The notes: a model not told the origin generated them from the letters alone. DNA of 64,000 nt from Corynebacterium incognita (GCF_014217255.1 NZ_CP059404.1:1736001-1800000); one strand, 5' to 3'; positions 26,588 to 34,979 are shown, numbered from the stretch's first letter. Numbers and translations: made by a program.

Positions 26588-27382
26588 ATGTCCCTCGCTA
26601 TTCCTGGTCCCGAGACCACGCCTGCCGACGCCCGCGGGTACTACCGCGAGCACTCCGTGGTGACCACGTCTGGAGTGGCGCGCGGTTGTACGCAGGCAAA
26701 CCTCATCGCGCTGCCCAAGGAATACGCCTTTGACTTCCTGCTGTTCGCGCAGCGCAACCCGAAGCCGTGCCCCGTCATCGGGGTCCTGGAGCCGGGGCAG
26801 TACGCCTCCGAGCTCCTGCCGGGCGGCGATATTCGCATGGACGTACCGGGCTACCGCGTCTTCCGCGACGGCGAGCTCGTCGACGAGCCCGCGGGCGTGC
26901 GCGAGGTATGGGACGAGAACATGGTGGGCTTCCTCATCGGCTGCTCCTTCACGTTCGAGACCCCGTTGTTGGAGGCCGGGATTGCGCTCGCGCACCTGGA
27001 CCAGGGCGTCAACGTGCCCATGTACAAGACCACCATTCCGACCGCACCCGCGGGTGTGTTCAGTGGGCCGACTGTGGTGTCCATGCGTCCGATCCGCGCG
27101 GATCGCGTGGCTGATGCCGTGCGGATTTCCTCGCGCTACCCGGCCGTACACGGCGCGCCACTGCACGTCGGCGACCCGGAGGCCATTGGCATTACGGACC
27201 TGTCCCGGCCCGATTTCGGTGACGCCGTGGAGATCCCCGAGGGCACTATCCCAGTGTTCTGGGCCTGCGGGGTGACCCCGCAGGCAGTGGTGATGAATTC
27301 CCGGCCGTCCCTGGCGCTTACTCACGCGCCGGGCAAGATGCTCATCACCGACGCCCGCGACGCCGAGTACCAGGTGCCCTAG
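26588..27382 (+). CDS. DUF1445 protein (YcsI / D-glutamate cyclase family)
   Basis: 264 residues. Conserved blocks [46 protein letters not shown] and [13 protein letters not shown] identify the DUF1445 family. A DUF1445 domain is found in mammalian D-glutamate cyclase, which turns D-glutamate into 5-oxo-D-proline, and the B. subtilis member ycsI lies next to pxp genes. A role in forming or racemising 5-oxoproline is therefore reasonable here but unproven; the older label 'putative hydro-lyase' has no firm basis. GAAGGAG is 7 nt before ATG 26588. Confidence 0.87.
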   Translation: MSLAIPGPETTPADARGYYREHSVVTTSGVARGCTQANLIALPKEYAFDFLLFAQRNPKPCPVIGVLEPGQYASELLPGGDIRMDVPGYRVFRDGELVDEPAGVREVWDENMVGFLIGCSFTFETPLLEAGIALAHLDQGVNVPMYKTTIPTAPAGVFSGPTVVSMRPIRADRVADAVRISSRYPAVHGAPLHVGDPEAIGITDLSRPDFGDAVEIPEGTIPVFWACGVTPQAVVMNSRPSLALTHAPGKMLITDARDAEYQVP

Positions 27383-27398
27383 CGTGCCTTTGCGTGCC

Positions 27399-28028
27399 CT
27401 AGCGCGGCAGGACGTCGCAGATGTGTTCGCAGGTCTCCGCCAACGAGCGGCGTAGTTCCTCGGCGGCGGTGGCGCCCTCGCCGTGGGCGATGAGCTCGCT
27501 CAAGTGCGCGTTGAACGTGGCGTAGTTCGAGTGGAATGTCGGTTCTTCCTTGAGCACTGCCAGGAAGCATAGACGCATCTGGGCCAGGAGGTTGTCCATG
27601 GTCTTGTCAAGGAAAGGCGAGCCCATGCCCGCGACGATAAGCCGGTGGAAGTCTTGGTTCACCGAGCCGACCGCGCGCAGCGAATCGGAGTCGTCGGCCT
27701 GCGCGAGTTCCCGGGCACGCTCGGTGGTGGCGGTGAGCTTGTCGACGTCGAGATGCTCGCCCCACAAGATCGCCGCGGGCTCCAGGGCCGCGCGGGCTGC
27801 ATAGAGATCGCGGGCGGACGCACGGTCCGGGGTCGCGATGAATACCCCGCGGTTGGGGATGCGCTCTACTAGATTGTGGGCGGCCAACATGGCAAAGGCT
27901 TCGCGCAGGGTGTTGCGGGAGACGTCGTAGCGCTGCGCGATGTGGACCTCTTGGAGCTGGTCCCCCGGGGCGAAGCGGGCATCGGAGATGTCGGTGCGCA
28001 GCTGGGCTGCCAGGTGTTGGGCGCGCAT
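27399..28028 (-). CDS. GntR-family (FadR subfamily) regulator of the pxp cluster
   Basis: 209 residues. N-terminal winged helix (ISDARFAPGDQLQEVHIAQRYDVSRNTLREAFAML) and an all-helical FCD ligand domain with metal-binding-type His residues (NQDFHRLIVAGMG; SNYATFNAHLSELIAHG). It lies inside the pxp cluster. The cluster's two outer promoters share TTGTTGAACAA, which fits the FadR-type consensus, so repression of both is the simplest reading. The effector is probably 5-oxoproline or glutamate (inference). ATG 28028 has only a weak ribosome site. Confidence 0.87.
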   Translation of the reverse strand: MRAQHLAAQLRTDISDARFAPGDQLQEVHIAQRYDVSRNTLREAFAMLAAHNLVERIPNRGVFIATPDRASARDLYAARAALEPAAILWGEHLDVDKLTATTERARELAQADDSDSLRAVGSVNQDFHRLIVAGMGSPFLDKTMDNLLAQMRLCFLAVLKEEPTFHSNYATFNAHLSELIAHGEGATAAEELRRSLAETCEHICDVLPR

Positions 28029-28055
28029 ACGGAGAAAGCCTAGCTGACGACAAAG

Positions 28056-28092
28056 GCCCGCGGGGCGAGTTCGTGGAGAACTTCCCGCGGGC
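28056..28092 (-). terminator. terminator of the pxp operon
   Basis: GCCCGCGGG (28056–28064) pairs perfectly with CCCGCGGGC (28084–28092); the loop has a further 5-bp stem (AGTTC/GAACT). On the minus strand it follows the carboxylase gene by 42 bp and ends in TTTGTC. It also precedes the GntR gene, which may have its own transcript. Confidence 0.7.
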
Positions 28093-28134
28093 GGTGCGCC
28101 GCGTTAACAGCGCACTAGGCAATTCTTCTTCGCA

Positions 28135-29889
28135 TTAGTCGATCGTGGCGATGACGGTCTCCGAGGTGAGGCGGTCGCCAGCCTTGGCGGAGATCGAAAT
28201 GGTGCCGGCCTTCGGGGCCTTGATGGCGGATTCCATCTTCATGGCCTCCACGGTGGCGATCTTGTCGCCCTCGGCCACCTCGGCGCCGTCCTCGACGTTC
28301 CATTCCACGAGGTTGCCCTCGAACGGGGAGGTCACGGCGTTGTCATCGGCCGCGGACGGGCCCGCGGTGGAGGGAGCAGCGGACGACGGCGCGTTGGTCT
28401 GCGCGGAAAACAGCTCCACTGGCAGGCCGATGTTGACGATCTTGCCGTCGATTTCCACGGCGACGTTGCGGCGCTGGGTATAGATGGCGTCCACCTTCTC
28501 CGAGCGGATGGAGGCCGACGGGCGGTAGTTCTGGTCCACCCAGTCGGTGTAAATCCCCAGGGTGTCGCCGGTCAGTGCCGGGTCATCCATCATGTCGCGG
28601 TGGAAGGGCAGCACGGTGCGTACGCCGGTGACGGTGAACTCCTTCAGCGCCTGCTTCGCGCGGCGCAGCGCCACCTCGCGGCTAGGGCCCCACACGATGA
28701 GCTTGGCGATGAGCGAGTCGTAGTACGGCGGAACGATGGAGCCCGAGCGCACGGCGGCGTCCACGCGGATGCCTGGGCCGGTCGGCGGCTCAAACGAGGT
28801 CACGGTGCCGGGGCAGGGCGCGAAGCCGTTGAGGATGTCCTCAGCGTTGATGCGGAACTCGAAGGCATGGCCCTCAGCCTTGGGATCCTCAGTGATGGAC
28901 AGCGGCTGGCCCGCGGCGATGCGGAACTGCTCGGCGATGATGTCCACGCCGGAGACCACCTCGGTGACTGGGTGCTCGACCTGGACGCGGGTGTTAACCT
29001 CCAGGAAGGAGATGGTGCCGTCCTCGGAGACGATGTATTCCACGGTGCCGGCGCCGGTGTACCCCACCTTCTTGCAGATAGAACGCGCGCCCTCGATGAT
29101 GCCCTCGCGCTGGGCGTCGGTGAGGTTCGGCGCCGGGGCCTCCTCGATGAGCTTCTGGAAGCGGCGCTGGGTGGAGCAGTCACGGGTGCCCACCACCACG
29201 ACGTTGCCGTGGGTATCGGCCAAGACCTGGGCCTCCACGTGACGCGGGTGGGTGAGGAACTTCTCGACGTAGCACTCGGCGCGGCCGAAGGCTTCCATGG
29301 CCTCGCGGCCCGCGGAATTGAACGCGCCCTCGATGTCTTCCAGCTTGTCCACGACTTTCAGGCCGCGACCGCCGCCGCCGTAGGCCGCCTTAATGGCGAT
29401 CGGCAAGCCATGCTCTTCAGCGAAGCGGCGCGCCTCCTGCCAGTCGTCGATGGGGTCGGAGGTTCCCGGTGCCAGCGGGGCGCCGACCTCGGTGGCCACG
29501 CGACGCGCGGCGATCTTGTCGCCCAGCAGCTCGATAGCTTCCGGGGAGGGGCCGATCCAGCGCAGGCCCGCCGCGGTGACCATCTGGGCGAACTCGGAGT
29601 TCTCGGAGAGGAAGCCGTAACCCGGGTGCACGGCGTCGGCCCCGGCGCGCACGGCGATGTCCAGCAGCGCGGGGACGTTCATGTACGTGTCACCCGCGGT
29701 GTTGCCTGGCAGGGCATAGGCCTCGTCGGCGACCTGGGTATGCAACGCGCCGGCGTCGGCCTCGGAGTACACGGCCACAGACCGGATGCCGAGGTCGCGG
29801 GCGACGCGGGCGATGCGCACTGCGATCTCGCCGCGGTTGGCGATGAGCACGGTGGAAATGGTGGAAGCTGTGGAAGCTGTGGTGGTCAT
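28135..29889 (-). CDS. pxp-linked biotin carboxylase/BCCP protein
   Basis: 584 residues. Complete biotin carboxylase domain (about 10–455): [52 protein letters not shown], and [14 protein letters not shown] with the catalytic Glu/Arg. A Ser/Ala/Pro linker leads to a biotinyl domain with VEAMKMESA, acceptor Lys 551. Its ATG directly follows the TAA of the PxpB–PxpC gene (TAAATG), so the two are translated together. It is a third alpha-type subunit besides Pyc and AccBC, with no acyl-CoA carboxyltransferase gene nearby; the adjacent PxpB–PxpC, a relative of the urea carboxylase transferase part, is the natural partner. Substrate not established. Confidence 0.9.
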   Translation of the reverse strand: MTTTASTASTISTVLIANRGEIAVRIARVARDLGIRSVAVYSEADAGALHTQVADEAYALPGNTAGDTYMNVPALLDIAVRAGADAVHPGYGFLSENSEFAQMVTAAGLRWIGPSPEAIELLGDKIAARRVATEVGAPLAPGTSDPIDDWQEARRFAEEHGLPIAIKAAYGGGGRGLKVVDKLEDIEGAFNSAGREAMEAFGRAECYVEKFLTHPRHVEAQVLADTHGNVVVVGTRDCSTQRRFQKLIEEAPAPNLTDAQREGIIEGARSICKKVGYTGAGTVEYIVSEDGTISFLEVNTRVQVEHPVTEVVSGVDIIAEQFRIAAGQPLSITEDPKAEGHAFEFRINAEDILNGFAPCPGTVTSFEPPTGPGIRVDAAVRSGSIVPPYYDSLIAKLIVWGPSREVALRRAKQALKEFTVTGVRTVLPFHRDMMDDPALTGDTLGIYTDWVDQNYRPSASIRSEKVDAIYTQRRNVAVEIDGKIVNIGLPVELFSAQTNAPSSAAPSTAGPSAADDNAVTSPFEGNLVEWNVEDGAEVAEGDKIATVEAMKMESAIKAPKAGTISISAKAGDRLTSETVIATID

Positions 29890-31467
29890 TTATTTGTCTC
29901 CTTGTTCGGGCTGGGCGGGTGTGGCGGGGGTGAGGATCTCAAAGCGGACGCGGGCGCCCGGCGGGAGTTGGGCGGCGACGTCGATGTCCTCTTCGATGAC
30001 GGTGGCGATGACGGGGTAACCACCGGTGACGGCGTGATCGCGCAGGAAGACCACCGGCTTGCCGTTGGGCGGCACCTGGACGGAACCGGCGACCATGCCC
30101 TCGGAAGGCAGCTCGCCGTCGTGGGTGCGCTCGATGGTGGCGTCGCCCTCCACGCGGAGGCCGACGCGGTTGGAGGAGCTAGACACTGTCCACGTGGTCT
30201 CGGTAAACGCCGTGAGGTCGTGGCCGAACCAGTCGTCGCGCGGGCCGGGCACGCAGCGCAGTACGGCCTCGGTTGTGCCCGGGCGGCCGGTCACGCGCAG
30301 CGGGTTGGTCAGTTGGGCGTCGGTGAGCTTTTCTGCCAGCGGGAGCACGCCGATGATGTCACCGGATTTGACCGGGTCGGGGCCCAGGCCGGAGAGCACG
30401 TCGGTGGAGGAGGAGCCCAGTTCAGAGTCAGCGACGATGCCGCCGCGCACGGCCAGGTAGTTGCGGAAGCCGAGCTTGGCCGGGGCCACCGTGAGTGTGC
30501 TGCCCGCGGTGACCAGGATGGGCTTGGCGAGGGACACCGGGTAGTCATTGAGACGTACCGCGGTGAGTGCGCCGGTGACGGCCACCACGGTGTCGGTGAG
30601 TGCTCGCAGGCTCATGCCACCGACGTTCTCCAGGACGGTCGCGCCACGCGGGTTACCCACAGCGATATTCGCCGTGGCGGCCGAGGCTTGGTCCGCGGCA
30701 CCCGACGGGGTGACACCCAGGTCGCCGCGGCCGGGGCGGCCGAGGTCTTGGAAGAGGGTGAGGAGGCCGGCGTCGAGAAGCTCCAGGCGTGGCAGGCGCG
30801 GCGGGGACTTCTTGATGCGATCGGAATCGGCGGTGAGCTCCGGCAGCTCGTCTACGGCGAGGTAGCGCACGCGGTCGCCGGGTTGTACCAACGCTGGCGG
30901 CTCGGTGTGAGACTCCCACATCGGGGTGTTAGTGGTGCCGATGAGCTGCCAGCCACCCGGGGACACGCGTGGGTACACCGCGGAGAAATCGCCCGCGATG
31001 CCCACGGCGCCCGCCGGGACCGCGGTGCGCGGGGTGGCGCGGCGCGGCACCTGCTTGGCGGCCTTCGGGTCAGAGGGCGCGCAGTAAGTAAAGCCGGGCG
31101 CAAAGCCGCCGAAAGCGGCGGTCCATTCGGTGGAGGTGTGCCAGTCAATGAGCGCCTCGCGGGACATGCCGAGCACGTCCGCGGCCTCCTCAAGGTCCTC
31201 GCCGTCGTAGCGCACGGCGATTTCCACGGTGCGGGGATCACGCAGGGTGGCCGCGGAAGGGGAGAAGTCCTGCAGTTTCTCCGCCGCCTCCTCGGCAGCG
31301 AGTGGGGAGCCGAAGGTGAGCAGCACGGTTTTGGCGGCCGCGATGCAGTCCACCTGGTACTCCAGCGGGTGGGCGGTCATTTCCGCGTGCCAGTCCATCA
31401 CTTGGGCCAAGGAATCCAGGTCTACGAGCAGGGCGCGGGTGCCTACTTTGTGAATGATTGCGCTCAT
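29890..31467 (-). CDS. pxpBC: fused 5-oxoprolinase subunits PxpB–PxpC (KipI–KipA)
   Basis: 525 residues. The N-terminal half (about 1–210) is PxpB/KipI, with GGFAPGFTYCAPSDP, VPRRATPRTAVPAGAVGIAG and YPRVSPGGWQLIGTT. The C-terminal half (about 228–515) is PxpC/KipA, with LLTLFQDLGRPGRGDLGV, SGAADQASAATANI and VPPNGKPVVFLRDH. In most bacteria these are two genes; here they are one chain. PxpABC is the ATP-dependent prokaryotic 5-oxoprolinase, giving L-glutamate. PxpB/PxpC are also homologous to the carboxyltransferase part of urea carboxylase. The start overlaps the pxpA stop (ATGA). Confidence 0.92.
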   Translation of the reverse strand: MSAIIHKVGTRALLVDLDSLAQVMDWHAEMTAHPLEYQVDCIAAAKTVLLTFGSPLAAEEAAEKLQDFSPSAATLRDPRTVEIAVRYDGEDLEEAADVLGMSREALIDWHTSTEWTAAFGGFAPGFTYCAPSDPKAAKQVPRRATPRTAVPAGAVGIAGDFSAVYPRVSPGGWQLIGTTNTPMWESHTEPPALVQPGDRVRYLAVDELPELTADSDRIKKSPPRLPRLELLDAGLLTLFQDLGRPGRGDLGVTPSGAADQASAATANIAVGNPRGATVLENVGGMSLRALTDTVVAVTGALTAVRLNDYPVSLAKPILVTAGSTLTVAPAKLGFRNYLAVRGGIVADSELGSSSTDVLSGLGPDPVKSGDIIGVLPLAEKLTDAQLTNPLRVTGRPGTTEAVLRCVPGPRDDWFGHDLTAFTETTWTVSSSSNRVGLRVEGDATIERTHDGELPSEGMVAGSVQVPPNGKPVVFLRDHAVTGGYPVIATVIEEDIDVAAQLPPGARVRFEILTPATPAQPEQGDK

Positions 31468-32222
31468 AGGAAGCTCCGAATCTCGATGCCCTGGTCACCG
31501 AGCTGCTTGACGACGCCGCGCAGGAGTTCCACCGCGCCAGGGGAGTCGCCGTGGGTACAGACGGACTCGGCGCGCACGTCGAGCACGGAGCCATCGACGG
31601 CAGTGATCGAGCCCTTGGTGGCTACCTGGAGCACGCGCGCGGCTACCGCCTCCGGGTCATGCATGACGGCGTTGTCCTGGGTGCGGGACACGAGTGTGCC
31701 GTCGGGATTGTAGTTGCGGTCAGAGAAGGCTTCGCGGATAACTCGTAGGCCGGCCTTCTCGGCGAGGTCGCAGGCCACGGCGCCGGGCAGGAGCATGAGC
31801 GGCAGATCGCCGAAGGCTTTCACGCCGTCGACTACGGCCTGTGCCTGGGCCTCGTGGTGCACGATGGCGTTGTAGAGCGCGCCGTGCGGCTTGACGTAGG
31901 AGACTGCGGTGCCGTTCGCGCGGCACAGGGCGTCAAGGGCGCCGATTTGGTACAGGGTCTCGTCCGCGAGCTCGGCGGGGGAGTACTCCATGAAGCGGCG
32001 GCCGAATCCGGCGATGTCGTTGTAGCCGATGTGGGCGCCGACGACGACGCCGCGCTCAGCGGCGGCCTTGACGGTCTGGGCGATGGAGTGGGCGTCACCG
32101 GCGTGGAAGCCGCAGGCCACGTTGGCGCTGGAGACCATGTCCAGCATGGCGGCGTCGTCCGCCACGGGATTGCCCGCGGTGGTTTCGCCGAGATCGGCGT
32201 TGAGATCAATGGTCACTGTCAT
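31464..32222 (-). CDS. pxpA: 5-oxoprolinase subunit PxpA (LamB/YcsF family)
   Basis: 252 residues. The family signature is complete: TIDLNADLGE at the N-terminus, ANVACGFHAGDAHSI, GAHIGYNDIAGFGRRFME, VKPHGALYN, and EAFSDRNYNPDGTLVSR. It is a TIM-barrel-like, probably metal-dependent hydrolase subunit that works with PxpB/PxpC. First gene of a three-gene operon pxpA–pxpBC–carboxylase. ATG 32222 precedes the conserved start by one residue; AAGGGG lies 14 nt upstream. The further upstream in-frame region overlaps the operator and promoter. Confidence 0.93.
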   Translation of the reverse strand: MTVTIDLNADLGETTAGNPVADDAAMLDMVSSANVACGFHAGDAHSIAQTVKAAAERGVVVGAHIGYNDIAGFGRRFMEYSPAELADETLYQIGALDALCRANGTAVSYVKPHGALYNAIVHHEAQAQAVVDGVKAFGDLPLMLLPGAVACDLAEKAGLRVIREAFSDRNYNPDGTLVSRTQDNAVMHDPEAVAARVLQVATKGSITAVDGSVLDVRAESVCTHGDSPGAVELLRGVVKQLGDQGIEIRSFL

Positions 32223-32275
32223 GACTGAAGCTGCCACCCCTTTTGTGAAGATAAAGCTAGTGATACGGAGACCCG

Positions 32276-32338
32276 AAGATTGTTGAACAATCTTGAATGG
32301 GATGAGGATAGTGTAGACCCAAACCCGCAAAATGTGAA
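32276..32338 (-). promoter_or_regulatory. promoter and GntR-type operator of pxpA
   Basis: Minus strand: -35 TTCACA (32338–32333), 17-bp spacer, -10 TACACT (32315–32310). About 9 nt past the expected start (near 32303) comes a perfect 19-bp palindrome, AAGATTGTTGAACAATCTT (32276–32294). Its core TTGTTGAACAA equals that in front of the transporter gene. The position suits a roadblock repressor. Confidence 0.75.
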
Positions 32339-32533
32339 GCTCGCCATAAATGTATTGGAAAGGTTGTGGGGCACACCTTGTCGTGGGGGTGATCCAGGCT
32401 CTACTAGGGTAGGTTTCTCATACAGCGGACACATGGCGCACTCATGTTGCATAATGTGACCTGAACCTCAAACTGGCAGGGGCTTCGGCTAGACGCATCC
32501 CCGGCTGGCAGTGCCCACGAACGAAAGGAAGTT
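32339..32533 (+). other. upstream region of the decarboxylase gene
   Basis: The remainder of the 311-bp gap between pxpA and the decarboxylase gene. Contains TTGCATAATGTG (near 32448), a plausible -10 region for the plus-strand gene, and a GAAAGGAAG ribosome site before ATG 32534. No gene seen. Confidence 0.4.
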
Positions 32534-34240
32534 ATGCGAACCACCATTGGCGAGTTCTTGCTCCGCCGTCTGAAAGAAGTAGGAGTCTCCGAGGTCATCG
32601 GCGTTCCCGGCGACTTCAACCTCAACTGGCTGGAACAGATCGAGGCCTTCGACGGCGTCCGCTTCGTGGGCACCTGCAACGAACTCAACGCCGCCTACGC
32701 GGTGGACGGCTACGCCCGCCAGCGCCGCCTCGGCGCCTTGCTCACCACCTACGGCGTGGGCGAACTCTCCGCGCTGAACGGCGTGGCCGGTGCCGCCGCG
32801 GAGCACGTGCCTTTCATCTCCGTCGCTGGCGCGCCGCCCCTCTTCGCCATCGAGTATCGCTACCTGGTGCACCATTCCCTGGCGGAGGGCAACTTTGACA
32901 ACATGCTCGCCGCCTTCCGCCCATTCACCGCGGCCGCCGTGCGCCTGACCCCGGCCAACGCCGTGGTGGAAATCGACCGCGTCATCTCGCTGGCTGTGCG
33001 CGAGTCCCTCCCGGTCCACATCCAGGTGCCGTCTGACATCACGCACTTGGAGGTGGATGTCCCGGACACCCCGCTGGATCCAGAACTGCCGACCTCCGAC
33101 GAGCGCCGACTTGCCGACGCCGTGGACGCGACCGTCGCCAAGCTCAAGGATGCCAAGGCCCCACTGGTGCTGGTGGACCAGGACGCCGCGCGCCACGAAT
33201 TCCAGCAGGACCTGCTGACCTTCGTGGAAACCACTGGCGTGAACTACTCCCAGCTGCCGTCCGGCAAGGCCATCCTCCCGGAGCGCCACCCGCAGTTCAT
33301 CGGGACCTACAACGGCAAAGCCTCCGCGCCTGGTGTGCAGGACCGCGTGGAAACCGCCGACTTCCTGCTCACCACCACCCCGCGCTTCATCGAGGTGAAC
33401 TCGGGCGGGTTCACCCACGACCTGCCAGAGGCGTCCGTGGTCAACGTGGGCGACCAGCACGTAGCCGTGGGCGGCGAGTTCTACGTGGGCATCAACACCC
33501 GCGAGTTTTTCGCCCGCCTCAATGAGGCCGTGGCCAACCTCGGGAAGGTCGCCGGCGACGGTGAGGCAAAGGAGGAAGCACAGTCCGCTGCGCTGCCGGA
33601 GGTGGCCGAGGACTTCGGCGGCGACAAGCCTTTGACCCACGAGCGCATCTGGAACCGCTTCGGGGCCTTCATTAAGGAAGGCGACGTGGTGGTGGCTGAG
33701 GCCGGTACCTCCAACATCGGCCTGGGTACCCAGCGCTTCCCGGACGGTGTCACCTACATCAACTCGCCAATCTGGGGTTCCATCGGCTTCACCCTGCCCG
33801 CGACCTTGGGCTCTATGCTTGCTGCGGAGGATCGTCGCCACGTGCTGTTTATCGGCGACGGCTCCTTCCAGCTCACCGCGCAGGAACTGTCCACCATGCT
33901 GCGCCAGGACCAGAAGCCCATCATCGTCCTGCTCAACAACCGCGGCTACACCATCGAGCGCTACATTCTGGGCATGGACCGCGAGTACAACGACATCGCG
34001 AACTGGGACTACGCTGGCCTGCCCAAGGTCTTCGACGCGGAGACCACCATGGAAGCCCTCCAGGCCCGCACCGAAGGCGAACTCGAGGACGCACTCGCGG
34101 CCATCGAGAAGCTGGACGGCGAGAAGGGCGTGTTCCTGGAGATCCACATGGATCCCGAAGACGCACCGGCCGGCCTGCGCGCGTTCGGCCCGCAGACCGC
34201 GGACTTCGATTACGGCCCGCTGGGGCCGCGCAACCCCTAG
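32534..34240 (+). CDS. thiamine-diphosphate 2-oxoacid decarboxylase (PDC/IPDC/KDC type)
   Basis: 568 residues with the three domains of ThDP decarboxylases. The cofactor Glu is in GTCNELNAAYAVDGYAR (about residue 50), the paired catalytic His in RYLVHHSLAEGN (about 113–114), the Mg/ThDP motif GDGSFQLTAQELSTMLR (about 438), and the late Glu in NNRGYTIERYI. The double His and the TIE motif place it with pyruvate, indolepyruvate and branched-chain 2-oxoacid decarboxylases, not acetolactate synthases. Which substrate cannot be decided. It is divergent from pxpA and has its own start region. Confidence 0.88.
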   Translation: MRTTIGEFLLRRLKEVGVSEVIGVPGDFNLNWLEQIEAFDGVRFVGTCNELNAAYAVDGYARQRRLGALLTTYGVGELSALNGVAGAAAEHVPFISVAGAPPLFAIEYRYLVHHSLAEGNFDNMLAAFRPFTAAAVRLTPANAVVEIDRVISLAVRESLPVHIQVPSDITHLEVDVPDTPLDPELPTSDERRLADAVDATVAKLKDAKAPLVLVDQDAARHEFQQDLLTFVETTGVNYSQLPSGKAILPERHPQFIGTYNGKASAPGVQDRVETADFLLTTTPRFIEVNSGGFTHDLPEASVVNVGDQHVAVGGEFYVGINTREFFARLNEAVANLGKVAGDGEAKEEAQSAALPEVAEDFGGDKPLTHERIWNRFGAFIKEGDVVVAEAGTSNIGLGTQRFPDGVTYINSPIWGSIGFTLPATLGSMLAAEDRRHVLFIGDGSFQLTAQELSTMLRQDQKPIIVLLNNRGYTIERYILGMDREYNDIANWDYAGLPKVFDAETTMEALQARTEGELEDALAAIEKLDGEKGVFLEIHMDPEDAPAGLRAFGPQTADFDYGPLGPRNP

Positions 34241-34247
34241 CGGGTTC

Positions 34248-34979
34248 CTATCCGCCGAGCGTACTCAGCGCCACCTTCGCTAGGAGGAGCAGGGCAGCGC
34301 CGATGGACACCGCGACCACGAGGCGCTGCAGCCGCGCGGCGTCGATCTTCTTGTTCAGCCGCGTGGATACCAGGTATCCCGCGGCCACGACCGGGAGATA
34401 AGCCAGCGCGGCCTGCAGTTGGAGGAGCGTCAGCCCGCCGCTGAACTGGAGCGTGAGGAGAGAAATCACGCAACCGATAAGGAACGTGGCGCTCAGCGTC
34501 CCGCGGGCGACCGCGGGGGATTCGTGCTTCATGATGAGCGCCATGGGCGGCCCGCCAATCGACGTCGAGGTGCCCAAGGCACCCGAGGCGACGCCGGCGA
34601 CCAACGTATTCGGCGTGGTGGGGCGCGGACTCCAACCCAGGCGGGACAACGTCATGGCCAGGATGACCGCCAGGCCGATGCACAGCGAGATGCCGTTGAG
34701 CGACAAGGCAGCGACAGCCCACGCGCCGAACAGCGAGCCGGGCACCCGGCCGAGGCTAGCCAGCCCCACGAGCTTCCAGGAGATGCCGCCGTGCTCGCGG
34801 CGCAGCATTGCGATGGACAACACCAGGGCCAGCGAGATAATCATCGTGGGCAGCAGTTCGGGCTTGACCAAGGCGATGATGGGCGTGGCCAGGGTTCCCA
34901 ACCCAAAACCCACGGTGCCCTGGACCACCGCGCCGATCCCCAGCAGCAGGCCGATTGCGATGTAAACGAGCATGGTCAC
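34248..34979 (-). CDS. TauE/SafE-family membrane transporter
   Basis: 243 residues, about eight hydrophobic helices. The first helix (IGLLLGIGAVVQGTVGFGLG) and the repeat half GASGALGTSTSIGGPPMALI follow the TauE/SafE pattern of anion (sulfite, sulfoacetate) exporters. Substrate unknown. GTG 34979 and ATG 34973 are both possible starts. Converges on the decarboxylase gene with only 7 bp between stops, with no terminator seen. Confidence 0.85.
   Translation of the reverse strand: MTMLVYIAIGLLLGIGAVVQGTVGFGLGTLATPIIALVKPELLPTMIISLALVLSIAMLRREHGGISWKLVGLASLGRVPGSLFGAWAVAALSLNGISLCIGLAVILAMTLSRLGWSPRPTTPNTLVAGVASGALGTSTSIGGPPMALIMKHESPAVARGTLSATFLIGCVISLLTLQFSGGLTLLQLQAALAYLPVVAAGYLVSTRLNKKIDAARLQRLVVAVSIGAALLLLAKVALSTLGG

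Noticed and set aside
28600..31713. A 1037-codon open frame on the plus strand
   Set aside because: It is antisense to the pxp operon, follows the third-position GC of those genes, and its product has no recognisable motif. The same holds for the long antisense frames at 6765–8627, 18588–20129, 32489–34147 and 37833–39194.
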